Source: Cryptomeria japonica (lineage: Eukaryota > Streptophyta > Pinopsida > Cupressales > Cupressaceae). From it: a stretch of DNA of 64,000 bases. The stretch lies in NCBI RefSeq assembly GCF_030272615.1, contig NC_081410.1, positions 505,592,442-505,656,441 of the forward strand, given 5' to 3'. The notes below the pieces were generated by a model. The model was not told the origin of the DNA. It saw only the letters and a program-made list of their open reading frames with translations, and ran no database searches. Position numbers and translations under genes: made by a program. Position 1 is the first letter of the stretch. Each line of letters starts with the position of its first letter. This document shows, piece by piece, positions 22,906 through 34,295 of this stretch.

Positions 22906-24771
22906 TGTTGAGCATATTGTCATTGATGTCAAGTTCATTTAAGTGTCGGAGAATTGAACAACTTAATGAGCTTGAGGTGCTTCATGAGCTTGAGGTGCTT
23001 GACGAGCTTGAGCTGCCTACTTGTGCCTATTTGAGGTGTCTACTTGTGTGTCTGCATCAACTCTTTTTAGTGCCTACTTGTCAACTTCTCCTGCCACCTC
23101 ACCATGTTGACTTTTCAAAAAGGTGATTGATATATTTCATTTCATATCCTAGTGAATTGCTAGGTATTGAATTTCTAAAGTTTTTGTACATCGACTTATA
23201 TGGAATCATATGACTGCTGGCTAAGGTTGTGGTTTTTTCAACTTTACACCTGTTAATTATTTGTCATGCATACCTGCAATCTTACATGTTAAGAGAGTTG
23301 AAAGGTTCGCTTTCTTTTAAAAGTACATGAGGGCATATCTATGTTTCGATTATGCTTTATGGTTCAGTTCAAAGCAGGGTTTTACATTTTTTTACATCAT
23401 TAGGTGTGCGTTAGAATTTTACAGTTTTTTCCAAAATCGAATTTGTTGAAACTGAACACGTGTTTTACATCATTAGGTGTGCGTTAGAAAATGTAAATCG
23501 ATTCAACTCTTTACAAGTGACTTGCATCGCAATGAAGGGTTTGACAGAACCGTTTTGTTCTGTAACAAAAATGATTGTTTTCTGCGGGATATAAGGAATT
23601 TTCAGAATCGGGTTGAGAAAAGCATTCGGAACTTTCTACGGAATGCTTTTCAGAGTTTAAAAAAAAACACATTTTTCTGCTGCAAAGTTACTTTGGGGGT
23701 CGTTGATTAAGCAAAAAGTGAAACAATTTTTTTTGTGTCGGCTTTTATACAGTGTCGGACGTTTGGTATTCAAGTTGTGTGAAGAGCATCGTATTTTTTC
23801 TAGAAAGATGTATCTGATTTTGGCATCTTCCATTTTTAGTGCTTTTGATCAGTTAAGAGAAGGATGTATTTTAAAAAATGATATTACAACAAAAAAGCGT
23901 CTGGGCTGTAAGATTGTTTCGGTATAAAAAAAACGGTTCTGATTTGTCTGCAGATGTTGTAACATCTTGATTTGCTCAGTGCGAGTCTATGTGGCTGGTG
24001 TTTTTTTGTTTTTTTCGTGTGGGGTGCTGAAAGGTGTTAAAAAAGTCTTTTTGAGAATTGAGACGGTTATGATGATGTAGTTTTTCTAAGGCTGTTTTTT
24101 TGTTGTGAAAAGGTATGAAATTTTATTAACATGAAGTCACTATGTGAATACAGTATTTTTGTATATGCCTTTACAGTATGCATGACTGAATGAGATAGCG
24201 AGTTTTGATTTGTTGATTATTGTTTGATAAAAGGAATTAGCGACTGTGCTTAATAGAAAAAGAAGAAAAGGAGATATTCTTTTTAATATTGATTATGAGA
24301 CTGTAAAGATGTGGAACAAAAACAAAAACTGAGGATTTATACTTTGGTGGTCAGAGCTTTGAAGATTGAAAGTACAAGTGTGTAAAAGGGTGGATAAGAA
24401 AATGGTGTTCTGGGATGGACTGTTGTATGTAAGCAGATTTGTCGGTGGTTGTTGTACTGTACATGTTTCTCAAAAATTGTAATTCTGAGGTTGGTGCCCT
24501 TTGCAAGTTGGAGCTCACTGTTGTAAACTGGGTTGGTGCCCTCTGTGAGTTGGAGCTCACTGTTGTAAACAGGGTTGGTGCCCATCTTGATTTTTGAAGA
24601 ATTATCTTTGAAACGTGGTCTCTTACCCGAAAGGGTTGTCCACGTGAAATCTTGAGTAAATCTTGAGTTTATGTGCTTGTGTATTCTTTGTAGTTTATCT
24701 TTGCGATTTCAAGTTTAAATTTGTTAAAATATTGATTCACCATCACTCCACTCACCTCCCCTCCTGCCTCA
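22906..24771 (+). repeat. Putative 3' LTR of element C
   Basis: Starts TGTTGAGCATATTGTCATTG right after the PPT. The end is uncertain: a CCTCCCCTCCTGCCTCA stretch near 24755-24771 resembles the C-rich end of related LTRs. There is no 5' copy to confirm it. Inside are a 26-bp duplication (23391-23416 and 23464-23489) and a 42-bp tandem repeat (24489-24530, 24531-24572, then a partial copy) containing GTTGGAGCTCACTGTTG. Confidence 0.5.
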
Positions 24772-25577
24772 GAATTTTCTATGTACTTTTCACTCTTCTT
24801 AGTAGCCAATAAAGATTAAGGGTTGGCTTTAATTCTCTTGCTTTGTGTTTTATATCAAAATTACTGTCCAAACTTCACATTCAAATACTTTTAAGTCAAA
24901 AACATCAAGTATTAAAAAAAAAAAAATTAAGTTTAGTGTACTTTTTTAAATTTAAATCAGAGAAACTAAACGAGTTTGTCAAGTAGAGTATCAAGTTAAG
25001 CTTACAACTCCTTAGAATGACATGGTCTAACTAATTAATCAATCAACATAATCTGATAGCTCAATCAACCTAGTTTAACAATTAGTAATTTCTAATTGAA
25101 ATAGTTCAGATTGGGTTACATTGACAAATCAATCAAGTCTCACATAGTTAACTAATCTAACTAAATGACAGTTCACATCATACTAATATCCCTAAATTAT
25201 CACAAACTAATTAATAAAATGCAAACTAAAGTGCATGAAATACACCAACAAATTAGAAACTTTATTAACTTGCATGTGCTTATCCTTTCCCTTTCGACCC
25301 AAGGTGTCAAACAAAAGAGAAACAATCCAGAATTATTATATCATTAATCAACGAACTAATCATCCTAAGTTAATTGATCAATCCCTTGCTCCTAAACAAT
25401 CAAACTCCATTTATTTGTTCCCATGTCTACTAAAAGCAATTAAGCATTTCTTCCCAAAACCTACCCCACTCTTTTAAGGGTTCATCATTATGGAGACTCC
25501 ATATATTTTTGGATATTAAATCTAAAAATAAAACAATACACAGAAATAATAAAGGTTACAATGATCACTTGATTAAA

Positions 25578-25690
25578 TTGCGCTGGGTCAGGTGGTTGAG
25601 TTGGACCATCACGACGGAAACATACGTTTGACCCTTGGTGGGCTCGGATCTCCATGCAAGTAGCAAGCCTTAGAGTCGTTTAATCCCATA
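25578..25690 (+). mobile_element. Possible tRNA-derived SINE head
   Basis: A TGGGTCAGGTGGTTGAG box near 25584-25600 resembles a Pol III A box. GGCTCGGATCTCC at 25641-25653 resembles a B box with two or three changes, and the spacing of about 45 bp suits a tRNA-derived head. No target duplication or 3' tail was found, so the call is weak. Confidence 0.3.
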
Positions 25691-26498
25691 CACATACAAT
25701 TAAAAAGTGTGCATTACCATCCTACAAACATATTAATATCATAGCCTCCGAAGATGTTTATCTATAACCTTTATGTGGTTTTCAGCAGTTCGACAAACAA
25801 ACACTTGTTAAGGCGCATATGTGTTAGAAAGAGAATTGTAGTGAAAAAAACAGCCATTTTTTTTGTTCGCTGCCAAATAGTAGACTTTGAGGAGTCAATC
25901 AAAACAAAATATTCATGTACCAGACAAAATTAAATTCATTTATCACCCTTGATACATGGAGAGATCATATTTATAGGCATGATGCATGTTTCTTACCTTA
26001 CACAAATTTCCTCCAACATTAATGGTAATCACATCACCATGCTCATCTACATGCCAATTTAGATTTATCTAGGAGCGATGAGTATGCTTCCTTTAGTTTT
26101 TGTTGCACTAACTTTGCTCTACTAACGTGTTCAATTACAATATTTGATATGCTCAAGACGTCTCCAAATTTACAATACATCCAGTACATAAAATGATCTC
26201 TTTGTAAATGCATTAAAACGCATCATGTCACTGGGAGAATATCAGCGAATAACAGAAAGCAAATATCCAATAGATAAAGATTACACCTTCACTGCTCTAC
26301 CACATTGGCTCCCAGCTCAAGAAAAATCTATCATGATGTAACCTTACATTTTTTTACATTTTTTGCCATTATCTAGTTTGGCTTTCTCTAGCTTCCTAGC
26401 TCAATCCAGTGCTACTTCTCCTAGTGCGATGGATATTTCCGATTCAAAAAATTCTAGGCATATATTGATAAGTAGGAGGTTTTTTCAAAGTGAGTCAA

Positions 26499-26634
26499 AT
26501 TATGATATTGCTATCAAGATTCAACTGCATGGTTTTTGAGTCAAGCCCATTGACCCATATTTCATGAGTCGTAGTTCACAAGAACCCATCCCTCATGAAA
26601 ACTCGCAGTTGAATCCCGATAGCAATATCATAAT
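26499..26634. repeat. Foldback (MITE-like) inverted repeat
   Basis: Arms of 30 bp at 26499-26528 and 26605-26634 are inverted copies with two mismatches (ATTATGATATTGCTATC and its complement). The direct repeat TCTAGGCATATAT lies outside at 26453-26465 and 26634-26646. Confidence 0.6.
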
Positions 26635-27610
26635 CTAGGCATATATATGTATTATTTTAAAGTATGGCTGCCTCTTAGAAATGTAAAATAATTAATCAAG
26701 AAAATATGCCATATAGTAAAAATTCTCCATCAATTTTCAGTCATACACTACAAATAATAAACAGCAATTGCATTTCTCAGTTAATTCTTCATAGACTACT
26801 TGAAATTATAAACAGCAGTGTAGTTCTAGTTATTCGTTTTGTATTTTACATGATCCATGTAACTTACTTGATATATTAGTTCGAAATTATTTCAAGTCAA
26901 CCTACAATGTGCGATCTTAAATCAAAACAGAGGAACAAAGCTAGGAAAATTTATCATGAAACTACACACCCATCGAAACAATCTTTTCAACAAATGAGGT
27001 CCTGTAGATCAATTTGGCCTAAAGGACGTTCAGTTTGTCTATTTCATCTCAAATGTTTTTAAAGATCCTTTGATAAAATGAACTTCCGTAAAAGGTGTAT
27101 AAAATCAAGAGGATGTTTTCTTCACTCAAAACAGATAATCCACAAAATCAAGCTTGATTATGTATTATTAAGCAAACCTCTCAATGCTTTTGTGGCAGAA
27201 ATCCAATACAATACACTATCAAGTGGAGGTGTGAAATTTTTTTTTACTGCAATCCTTCTGTAAACCATAGGAATTTCCAACACAGATTTGATAGATTACA
27301 AAATTTATACTAGAGTAGCTCCAATTTCTTTCTAGTTATTTTTTTTTTCTTCTACTCCAAAAATTTGACTGCTTGTCAAAACCCAAATATAACACTGCAT
27401 TGGTTTAGCCCTTTTAACATCTTTAAGAAAATCCATGATCAAACCACTGCATGCACTGGTGACAATTTATTGCTTGTTGAAGAGAATGCTAGAATTCCAA
27501 CATGTTTGTATTTGGCATTGTGACCGATTTGGGTAGCCTCAAGCAGCTGTGAAGCTGAAAATTGTAGAGGCAAGACATCAAATGCACAATGTTCATCTGG
27601 CTTAACAATT

Positions 27611-27749
27611 TCATATTAAAAAGTCAATGGCACCAGGTAAAATGGAAAATTTTCTTGGGAGGAACCCCTGGTGTTCACCGTCAGCTTGAACGTAGATGCT
27701 ATCTGTTGTATTATTTGCATGCTCGATTAGCTCTTCCACTTCAATGGAA
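27611..27749 (-). CDS. Terminal exon of a diacylglycerol/sphingoid-base kinase family gene
   Basis: On the minus strand an acceptor (...TAGTGTCAG, plus-strand 27750-27758) opens a 139-base exon encoding about 45 residues and ending at TGA 27611-27613. The peptide contains [19 protein letters not shown] and [18 protein letters not shown]. The V-x-A-DGE...P..F.ILPGAI pattern is the conserved C-terminal end of the lipid kinase fold (DAGK catalytic family). The closest match I can recall is the plant LCBK2-like group that phosphorylates long-chain bases or diacylglycerol. Upstream exons should lie at higher coordinates, but none was found in the next 3.7 kb. The intron may be very long or filled with the insertions seen here. 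The catalytic GGDGT motif is not in this window as far as I can see. Confidence 0.6.
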
Positions 27750-30700
27750 CTGACACTACATAATGAAAGTTCACATATAGGAAGTCAAGCTAAAATTTAT
27801 TCAAACTCACATATATAAAAATTGAGTTTTAAGCACCAGATGCCAAAATATCACGTGAAAACAAAATCAAGTGCAAATTAAAAGCTTAAAAACCATGTCA
27901 AGCACAATATTTTTAAAGCTTCTTTGAGATTACTTCATTGCTTACTCCAATGATTAATGCAAGTACTCTTAACTGTGAAATTTTATCATTAGGAGTATCA
28001 ATTTCACTACAGCCCATAACATATCCTGTTGACCTAATATATGTTTTAAAACAAAGACCAAGGAACACAATTGCTTTAACAGTGAAAAAGCCTACTGTCT
28101 ACCCTATAATTCAGATAGGCCTAACAGTGAAAAAACCTATTGTCAATAAACTGAATAAACAGTAGCTAGAAGTACATAATTCAAGTGACAATTTTCAATT
28201 TAAAATATTCATGTTTCAACAGACATGGTTAAGCACATAGATTAAAATATCACCTAAAATAGTAAAAACTCAATGGCTTGTGATTTTTCACAAGACAAAG
28301 CATCTCCCAAGTCACTCACCCAAAAACTCACTGATAAATTGTGAGTCCTCTCTGAAAATCCACCAACCATTTCTCCACAAATTGCAACTAGTTTTGGTGT
28401 GAAAGTGTTTCATATTTTGCTTGTACCCCAAACCATGACCACATATGCAAATGCCCATCCCACGGCTGTAAGATTCTCTCATGACTGCAAATAAATTATA
28501 AAACAACACTCACGATTGCAACAAAAAAAAACCTTGTGACTGCAAATAAAAAAAAAATTGCAACTGCAAATAAAACAAGTGTTATTCTGGCCGCAGTCCT
28601 GGGACTCCACCATATGTTTGCTGCACAAATGTGACAATTCCACTATGTTTTGTGCTTGAGGAAACTTTCAGCGATTTAGAGTTTTGAACCATAGGATAGA
28701 AAACTTATGTGAATAAATGTTTTCTGTCCTTTAGATATTGTGCTTGTTTACATAAAACTCAAGGGCAGGTTTTTGTGCTTTAAGTTTAATGGTCAGAAAT
28801 TTTGCCAGGTTTTGAAGTTTTTTTGCTGAGTCACCAGGTACAAGTCAAATTTGGGCCTGTCAAAATTTTGCCAAGTGATAAGTTTTTAAACTATGGTTAA
28901 GCATGTAATGGTTGATTGTTTTTGTCCAGATAAAATTCTTTCAAACCGTTAATTTTTATAGTTACTCTCTAATTAAGATAGTTTTAAGCTTAAAAATTTT
29001 TAAAACTCCATTCCACTCAACAATTATAAATCACTGTCTGAATCCTGTGGTTGCATTAGAGAAGGATAACAGAAATTCTCCTAAGAAAACAGGCCAAAAA
29101 TTCTCCAAAGAAAAAAAAAGGTTGAGAATTGTAGTGGTTTAAGGGCCTTCTGCAATTCAAGTCACTGTGCTTTGTAAATAATTTGAAAGCCTATAACCAC
29201 CCTCAGGGATTCATTTACTACGTGAACTGTGAGAGGTTTGCTGATAATAGTGAATAAGAAAACTTCAAGAATCTAATCCAAGGAATTCAAGGACTCCGCA
29301 CTGGATACTTGAATTTTGAACATTCGTGGCTATTAGAATGCCATATTAGACCTTAAACATAGCTGCTAGCTTCCTAATCTGCACCACATTTTCTCTTGTA
29401 GAACAGTATTTTGATGTCAAAAATCTCATGACAGGTGGGGGTCTAGCCCTCAGTTAATTTTTTGAGTTACTATTCAAGCTCAAAAAATTTCTATATATTT
29501 TCTGTTATTGGTCTATTCTGGTGACTGTGAATCTGTAAGAATATTGTCTGTAGTCCTTCCTTATTTCAAGATTTATGATTTCTTTTATTTTGATATTATC
29601 ACTACAATCTATTCTGAAATTTGACATTTCATTAGTTGTAGTCTCGTAGATGACTATATCTAGGGTTACCCCAGGAAGTAGGAGACTTGAGAAGTACTGG
29701 AAGAAAGAAAGAAAGAATTGCAGTCGGAGAGCGAGACTTCATCATCTTAGAAATTTGGTGTATGTATAGGATGTGAATGATAAGGGAATGCATTGGGGAT
29801 AGTGTGAATGGATGGTGATGTGGGCAACGTAAGCCATGCAATAGAATTCAAGGTGAGGTAAGGAGATGGAAAATTGAAATCAAAATTTGTTTTTTGTGAG
29901 GTATATGGTCAGAAGTCTTTGAAATAAATGTATAATGTCTGATGTGTGGCTGTAATAATAAGAGTTAAAAAGGGTAGGCATAATGATTAGACTGTGGGTG
30001 GGTGAAAACACATGGATGAGAGGACATGCAGGTAGAAGATTGAGTTGAGATGTGTAAGTGGTGCAATATTATGTGAAAAGGGAACAAAGATAAATTTAGA
30101 ATGTCCCTTTGGGTTCATGTGGAGAGCACAATCCTTTGTAGCTTGTTGGATACTACTTGAGGGGGCTTTATTCATTGAACACTCATTGGGTTATGTAGCA
30201 TGGTAATGTATGAGGAGACTGGTGTTGTTGGTGTTAATTTGGAGCATCTCAACACCTATAAAGACAAATATGTATGGCAGGTGGCACCCAAATCTTAATT
30301 AAATTGCCAAAAGACAGTGATTAAGCATAGTGGAAGATATTAACGAAAGGACATGTTCATTCAAAAAGTCATCTTCATTCTAAGAGATGTCTTCTTCAAG
30401 AAAAGGATAAAGATATAAATGCATAATGAAGTAGTATGAAAAGGGAGGGAAGAAAGGAGATGAGAGGATCATCAGAGGATCAATATAGAATTGGAAACTT
30501 ATCTCTTCTCTTAACCATAAGGATCAATGTTTAAGGAGAGAGAATAAGACATTCAATCAATCAGAATAAGAGATAGATATCTGAGTATAAGTAGTGAATC
30601 AGACTGCTGTAAGGCAAACAGCAGACTTATATACTGATATAATGCATAATGGAATATTGTTAGGAATAATAGGCCAATACATGGCATATACTAATAAGCT

Positions 30701-31447
30701 ATTCCAATTATAATTACAGATCTATATCTGTATATAGACTGAGATAATATCAATAGGATTTATAATACATAAGAAACCAATAGATTACTGCTCTAGTCCT
30801 TAGTCTTCCACTAATGCCTACATTGGGATAGGGGGTTTGTGTAGGGAGATTAGATAGAGCATATATGCTGATTATTCCAGTGTCGATCATTGGAGCACAC
30901 AGCCTGGTACGCTGTATGTCTTTCTGATGTCTGTTAAATAAATACATTTACAGAATATATAAGACATTCCTTTAAAGAATCTAGTTATAAGGTGTGCATT
31001 GATCTATAGATATAATATCATATGTATTCATAATGTGTGAATCAGCCTATATATATATATATCAAGGGCTTGATCCTGGATTCTTCTGCTAATACCTGGG
31101 TAAGGATTGGCATGATTGTGTAGGGAAAGGCGGTCTAAATCCTCACAAGTCAGGCAATCCCGAGATGGGGTAAGGACAAGTATGCTGGAAACCTTGAGGG
31201 AGTAGTCCAAGATGGGGTAAGGGTCTGCATCCGGAAACCTTGAGGGAGCCTACTTGTTGATTGGTCTCTAAGTGCCCTAGCACAATAATTTTCACTCCAC
31301 AGTTTGGGTTAGAGAAGTAACAAGGATAAGACCTTGATATATAGGGTCATGGAATTGTATTATTAAGAAGTAAATGCCCACTAATCTAATCATTTAAATT
31401 AAGATGTTATAGTATTTAATGATGCATTCAATAATATAGATTAATTG
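27750..31447. other. Unassigned stretch, possibly intron of the kinase-family gene
   Basis: No exon or element is convincingly recognised. Small repeats: AACAGTGAAAAA(A/G)CCTA twice near 28078-28140, and GACTGCAAATAAA-like units near 28490-28570. Random frames up to ~75 codons occur on both strands. If the exon at 27611 belongs to a working gene, this is its last intron. Confidence 0.4.
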
Positions 31448-32510
31448 CAGTGTTACCCGGAAACACATTTCCACCCTTAAGACACACATTCCAGAAACGG
31501 AAACGGTTTTGAGGACGAGGGACGGCTGGAAACGTTTCCAAGCCGTCCCCGATCCTCGAAAATTTTCGGAAACCGTCCCGGAAACTCGGAAACGGTCAAC
31601 ATTTTTTTCGGGGACCGTTAACCGTCCCTGGGACGGCTGGGGACACCCGAGCCGTCCCCTGACCGTCCCAGGGACGGATGGCCATTTCCAGCAGTAGACA
31701 AAAAAAAAAAAAAAATTCCAGTCACTGCGATTAAAAATTGAAGGAAAGCAATTAAAATTTTTTTAATGAAAATCGCTGATATTGAAAATTTAAGGAATTC
31801 TTGGGGATGACCCCATAACGCAGTGATTAGCTGCAAGCCTCCTGCATGGGAGGTCTTGAGTTCGAGTTTGCTCAAGCCCCATGTGTCTCACACACAAGCA
31901 ATGGAGAGATAAGGTGATGTTTGGGCATGGAAGACAGGACGGCACAAGGAGATATAAGGGTGTTAATGCCAAACAAATATGACGATGAGGCTCATCAAAA
32001 ATGTGGTCTCACTGGTTCATAGCTCCAGTCAAAATCGATTCAGCTTCGGCCCATTACCAAGCAAAACAAAATAAAAATTAAGGAATTCCGAATTAGGAAA
32101 GCGATAAAAAAAAAATTATTTTTAATAATTAGTATTGAAAGAATTTAGTAAAGCGATTAAATTTTTTTTAATTTTTACTATCAATATCGTATGAAATATG
32201 ATATTGATATAATAATATCGATACCATATTTCATATGATATCGATATGTCATATAAGTTAGTGACATAGTTTTAAAAGAAAATAAAAACCTTTGCGGACG
32301 GCAGCGCTCAGCAAGGGAAGAGAAATACTGAATACTATGAACTGGTGAAGTGTGAAAGGATTTTTCCGTCTGAGCAAGGGAAAAGAAGATTGTGAAGTTT
32401 GAATTTTATTGCTCAAGCATAGACTCAAGACTTCACCTAGGGTTTGAACTTGAAGAAAAGAAAGAAAATTTAAGAAGCAAGACTATTTGGATTTGCCATT
32501 TCAGATTTCC

Positions 32511-32541
<31 letters not shown>

Positions 32542-32623
32542 GCCGTCCCTTGTTCTGGGAAAAAAAAATGTCCCGAAAACCCGTTTCCCCATCCCCCCTT
32601 CCAGAAAACTCGGGGTAACATAG
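31448..32623. mobile_element. Non-autonomous hAT element with a nested SINE
   Basis: The left end is CAGTGTTACCC (31448-31458). The right end is GGGGTAACATAG (32612-32623), which matches the complement of the left end except for two bases. Perfect 8-bp target duplications ATTAATTG (31440-31447 and 32624-32631) fit hAT. Both ends are rich in GGGACGG/CCGTCCC subterminal motifs. The interior has no transposase. It contains a SINE, an AT-rich hairpin (~32183-32246) and a TA repeat (~32512-32541). Confidence 0.78.
31801..32077 (+). mobile_element. tRNA-derived SINE inside the hAT element
   Basis: A-box-like AACGCAGTGATTAG (near 31817-31830) and B-box-like GAGTTCGAGTTTG (near 31858-31870) mark a Pol III promoter. 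The unit ends in an A-rich AACAAAATAAAAA tail. Target duplications TTAAGGAATTC flank it at 31790-31800 and 32078-32088. The head-to-tail length of ~275 bp suits plant SINEs. The family name is not determined. Confidence 0.72.
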
Positions 32624-32761
32624 ATTAATTGTTGATAAACAGCCTACCTCCAAGTAGGGGACATTGCATTGTCTAACAAGAAATTCAATTACCATCTAAC
32701 ATGTTGGAAATAGACTGTCATGTAACTTGGTGAGGGCAGCAACTAACTATCTTGGTAAATG

Positions 32762-33816
32762 GTGTGCAGCCCGAAGCAGTTGGGTGGGATTGGCTTAAGG
32801 CAGTCTTCTTTATTTGGGGAGGCTTTGGCGGCTAAATTGTACTGGAGGTGGTGTGTTGAACAGGATCGTGGTTGAGCTAGGATTTTTCTTTCAAGTATAT
32901 GCAGAGGATCCGGAAGGAGGAAATCCCAAGATATCCGCTTGCAAGAAAAGGCTCTACGATTTGGAGTACTCTCAAGAAAGGGGCTACACTGATAAAAGAT
33001 GGCCTTTTTTGGATCTGTAAGAGGGGGGAGGAGGTGCTTTTTTGGTTCTATTCTTGGGATGGTTATCCCCCCATTATTGATCAGTTTCCTAATTTAGTGA
33101 ATCTTTGCCAGAGGTTCCTAGAGGCAGGGTGGTCTAGAGTGAATGACTTTATGTCTGTTTATAGGTGTGGGCAAATGGAGATGGTGCGGTGGAAGGATCC
33201 TAATGAATGGCCGGTTGTTGATATGGAGGAAGACTGCACTGAGCTTCATGGCATTTTGGCTAGTAGACACTGTAGTTCCCTTAAGGATAGGGATAGACTT
33301 GCTTGGTCCCCAAATCCTAAGGGTGTTTTTACTGCTGCCAAGGGATACCAGGAGCTATTGTTTCGTCGCTTGGAAGGGAGGGAGGTGCACTGGTGGAAAT
33401 ATGTTTGGAACAATGTCTCTTGGCCGAAGTGTAACTGTTTTGTTTGGACTTTGGCTTTGAATAGATGTCTAACCTGGGACAATATTCGCAAGCGTGGGTT
33501 CCACGGGCCTTCCATCTATGTCTTGTGTGGTAATGGAGAGTAGGATTCCTCTCACCTATTCTTCAGATGCCCTTTCTCGTTGTTGCTCTGGCATTACTAG
33601 TGGGGGGTGTGGAAGCACCCATGTGTTCATGCGGATTCTTTGTTGGAGTTTTGGAGCAGTTTGGGCAGGCCTTCTATTTTGTCCTCTTTTCTCCAGACTG
33701 TCTGGCACATTGGGCCCATTTTCATACTTTGGCAGATCTGGCTAGAGAGGAATAGGAGGATTTTTAGGGAAGTCAGACTGTTAGTTCAGCAAGTGTGGAA
33801 TAGAATCATTGGCATG
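32762..33816 (+). pseudogene. LINE 1, RT C-terminal region and zinc-binding domain
   Basis: The first piece, from 32762, reads VCSPKQLGGIGLRQ, the usual L1 RT tail, and is broken by TGA near 32874. The frame from 32899 then runs through NEWPVVDMEED and DRLAWSPNPKGVFTAAKGY to the zf-RVT region WNNVSWPKCNCFVWTL. This frame has TAG after CGNGE (33541) and another near 33598, with HLFFRC between them, then IWLERNRRIF. At 33816 the LINE stops in mid-codon sense where element D begins. The same reading resumes at 47087. The 5' part of the LINE, including the RT catalytic core, is missing, as in 5'-truncated insertions. Confidence 0.8.
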
Positions 33817-34295
33817 TGTTGTGACGTATTCACACATCGCCCCATTGCAAATGGGGACCCCTACTTTTTGCTTTCTAGGGTTACTTTTCTTCGTCTTTTA
33901 GGTTCTTGGCTTTTAGTCTTTGCATTGAAGGGTCGCCAAGGGGCTCATTAGGATAGCAGGCTCTGCTTGAGTTGAGGTGGGTCAGTAGGTGGTCTAGGTC
34001 AAGGTCTCTTTGAAAGCCTTCTCTAGGTCAGGCCTTTGCTCTTGTTTCTAGGTTAAGTCTTGATCGAGTTTGAGGAAGTCCTTATATCCTGCTAGGGTGA
34101 CCTTGCCTTTAAGATCTAGGGCATTTAGTCAAGGAAGTGATGAGGAATTTGAGTGAATTTCCTTAGAAATCTCTTTTGCTCCCAGTCTAGACCTCAAAGC
34201 TTGCTCATACATCTTGACTGAATGAGGAATGACCTATTTTTTCCTTGTGAACAAGTTGGAACGAGATGGGATGAGGAAATTGAGTCTAAAAGAGA

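Larger units (their letters stand above)
18395..24771 (+). mobile_element. Element C: 5'-truncated SIRE-like Copia retrotransposon
   Basis: Plus-strand Copia polyprotein remains in the order gag, protease, integrase, RT, RNase H, then a PPT at 22893-22905 and a 3' LTR from 22906. The 5' LTR and the N-terminal gag domain are missing: sequence starts in mid-gag immediately after the CACTA element. Multiple frameshifts and stops make it inactive. The right limit is a guess. Confidence 0.82.
24772..27610. other. Unassigned stretch downstream of the kinase exon
   Basis: AT-rich with no open gene. On the minus strand the part just below 27611 would be the 3' UTR and downstream region of the kinase-family gene. 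It also contains the SINE-like and foldback sequences listed separately. Confidence 0.45.

Noticed and set aside
25578-25660. A functional tRNA gene
   Set aside because: Only A- and B-box-like blocks are seen. No cloverleaf stems or anticodon loop can be formed, so it is kept only as a weak SINE candidate.
32392-32695. Short frames across the TA repeat at the right end of the hAT element
   Set aside because: They run through TA repeats and C-rich subterminal motifs and have no homology.
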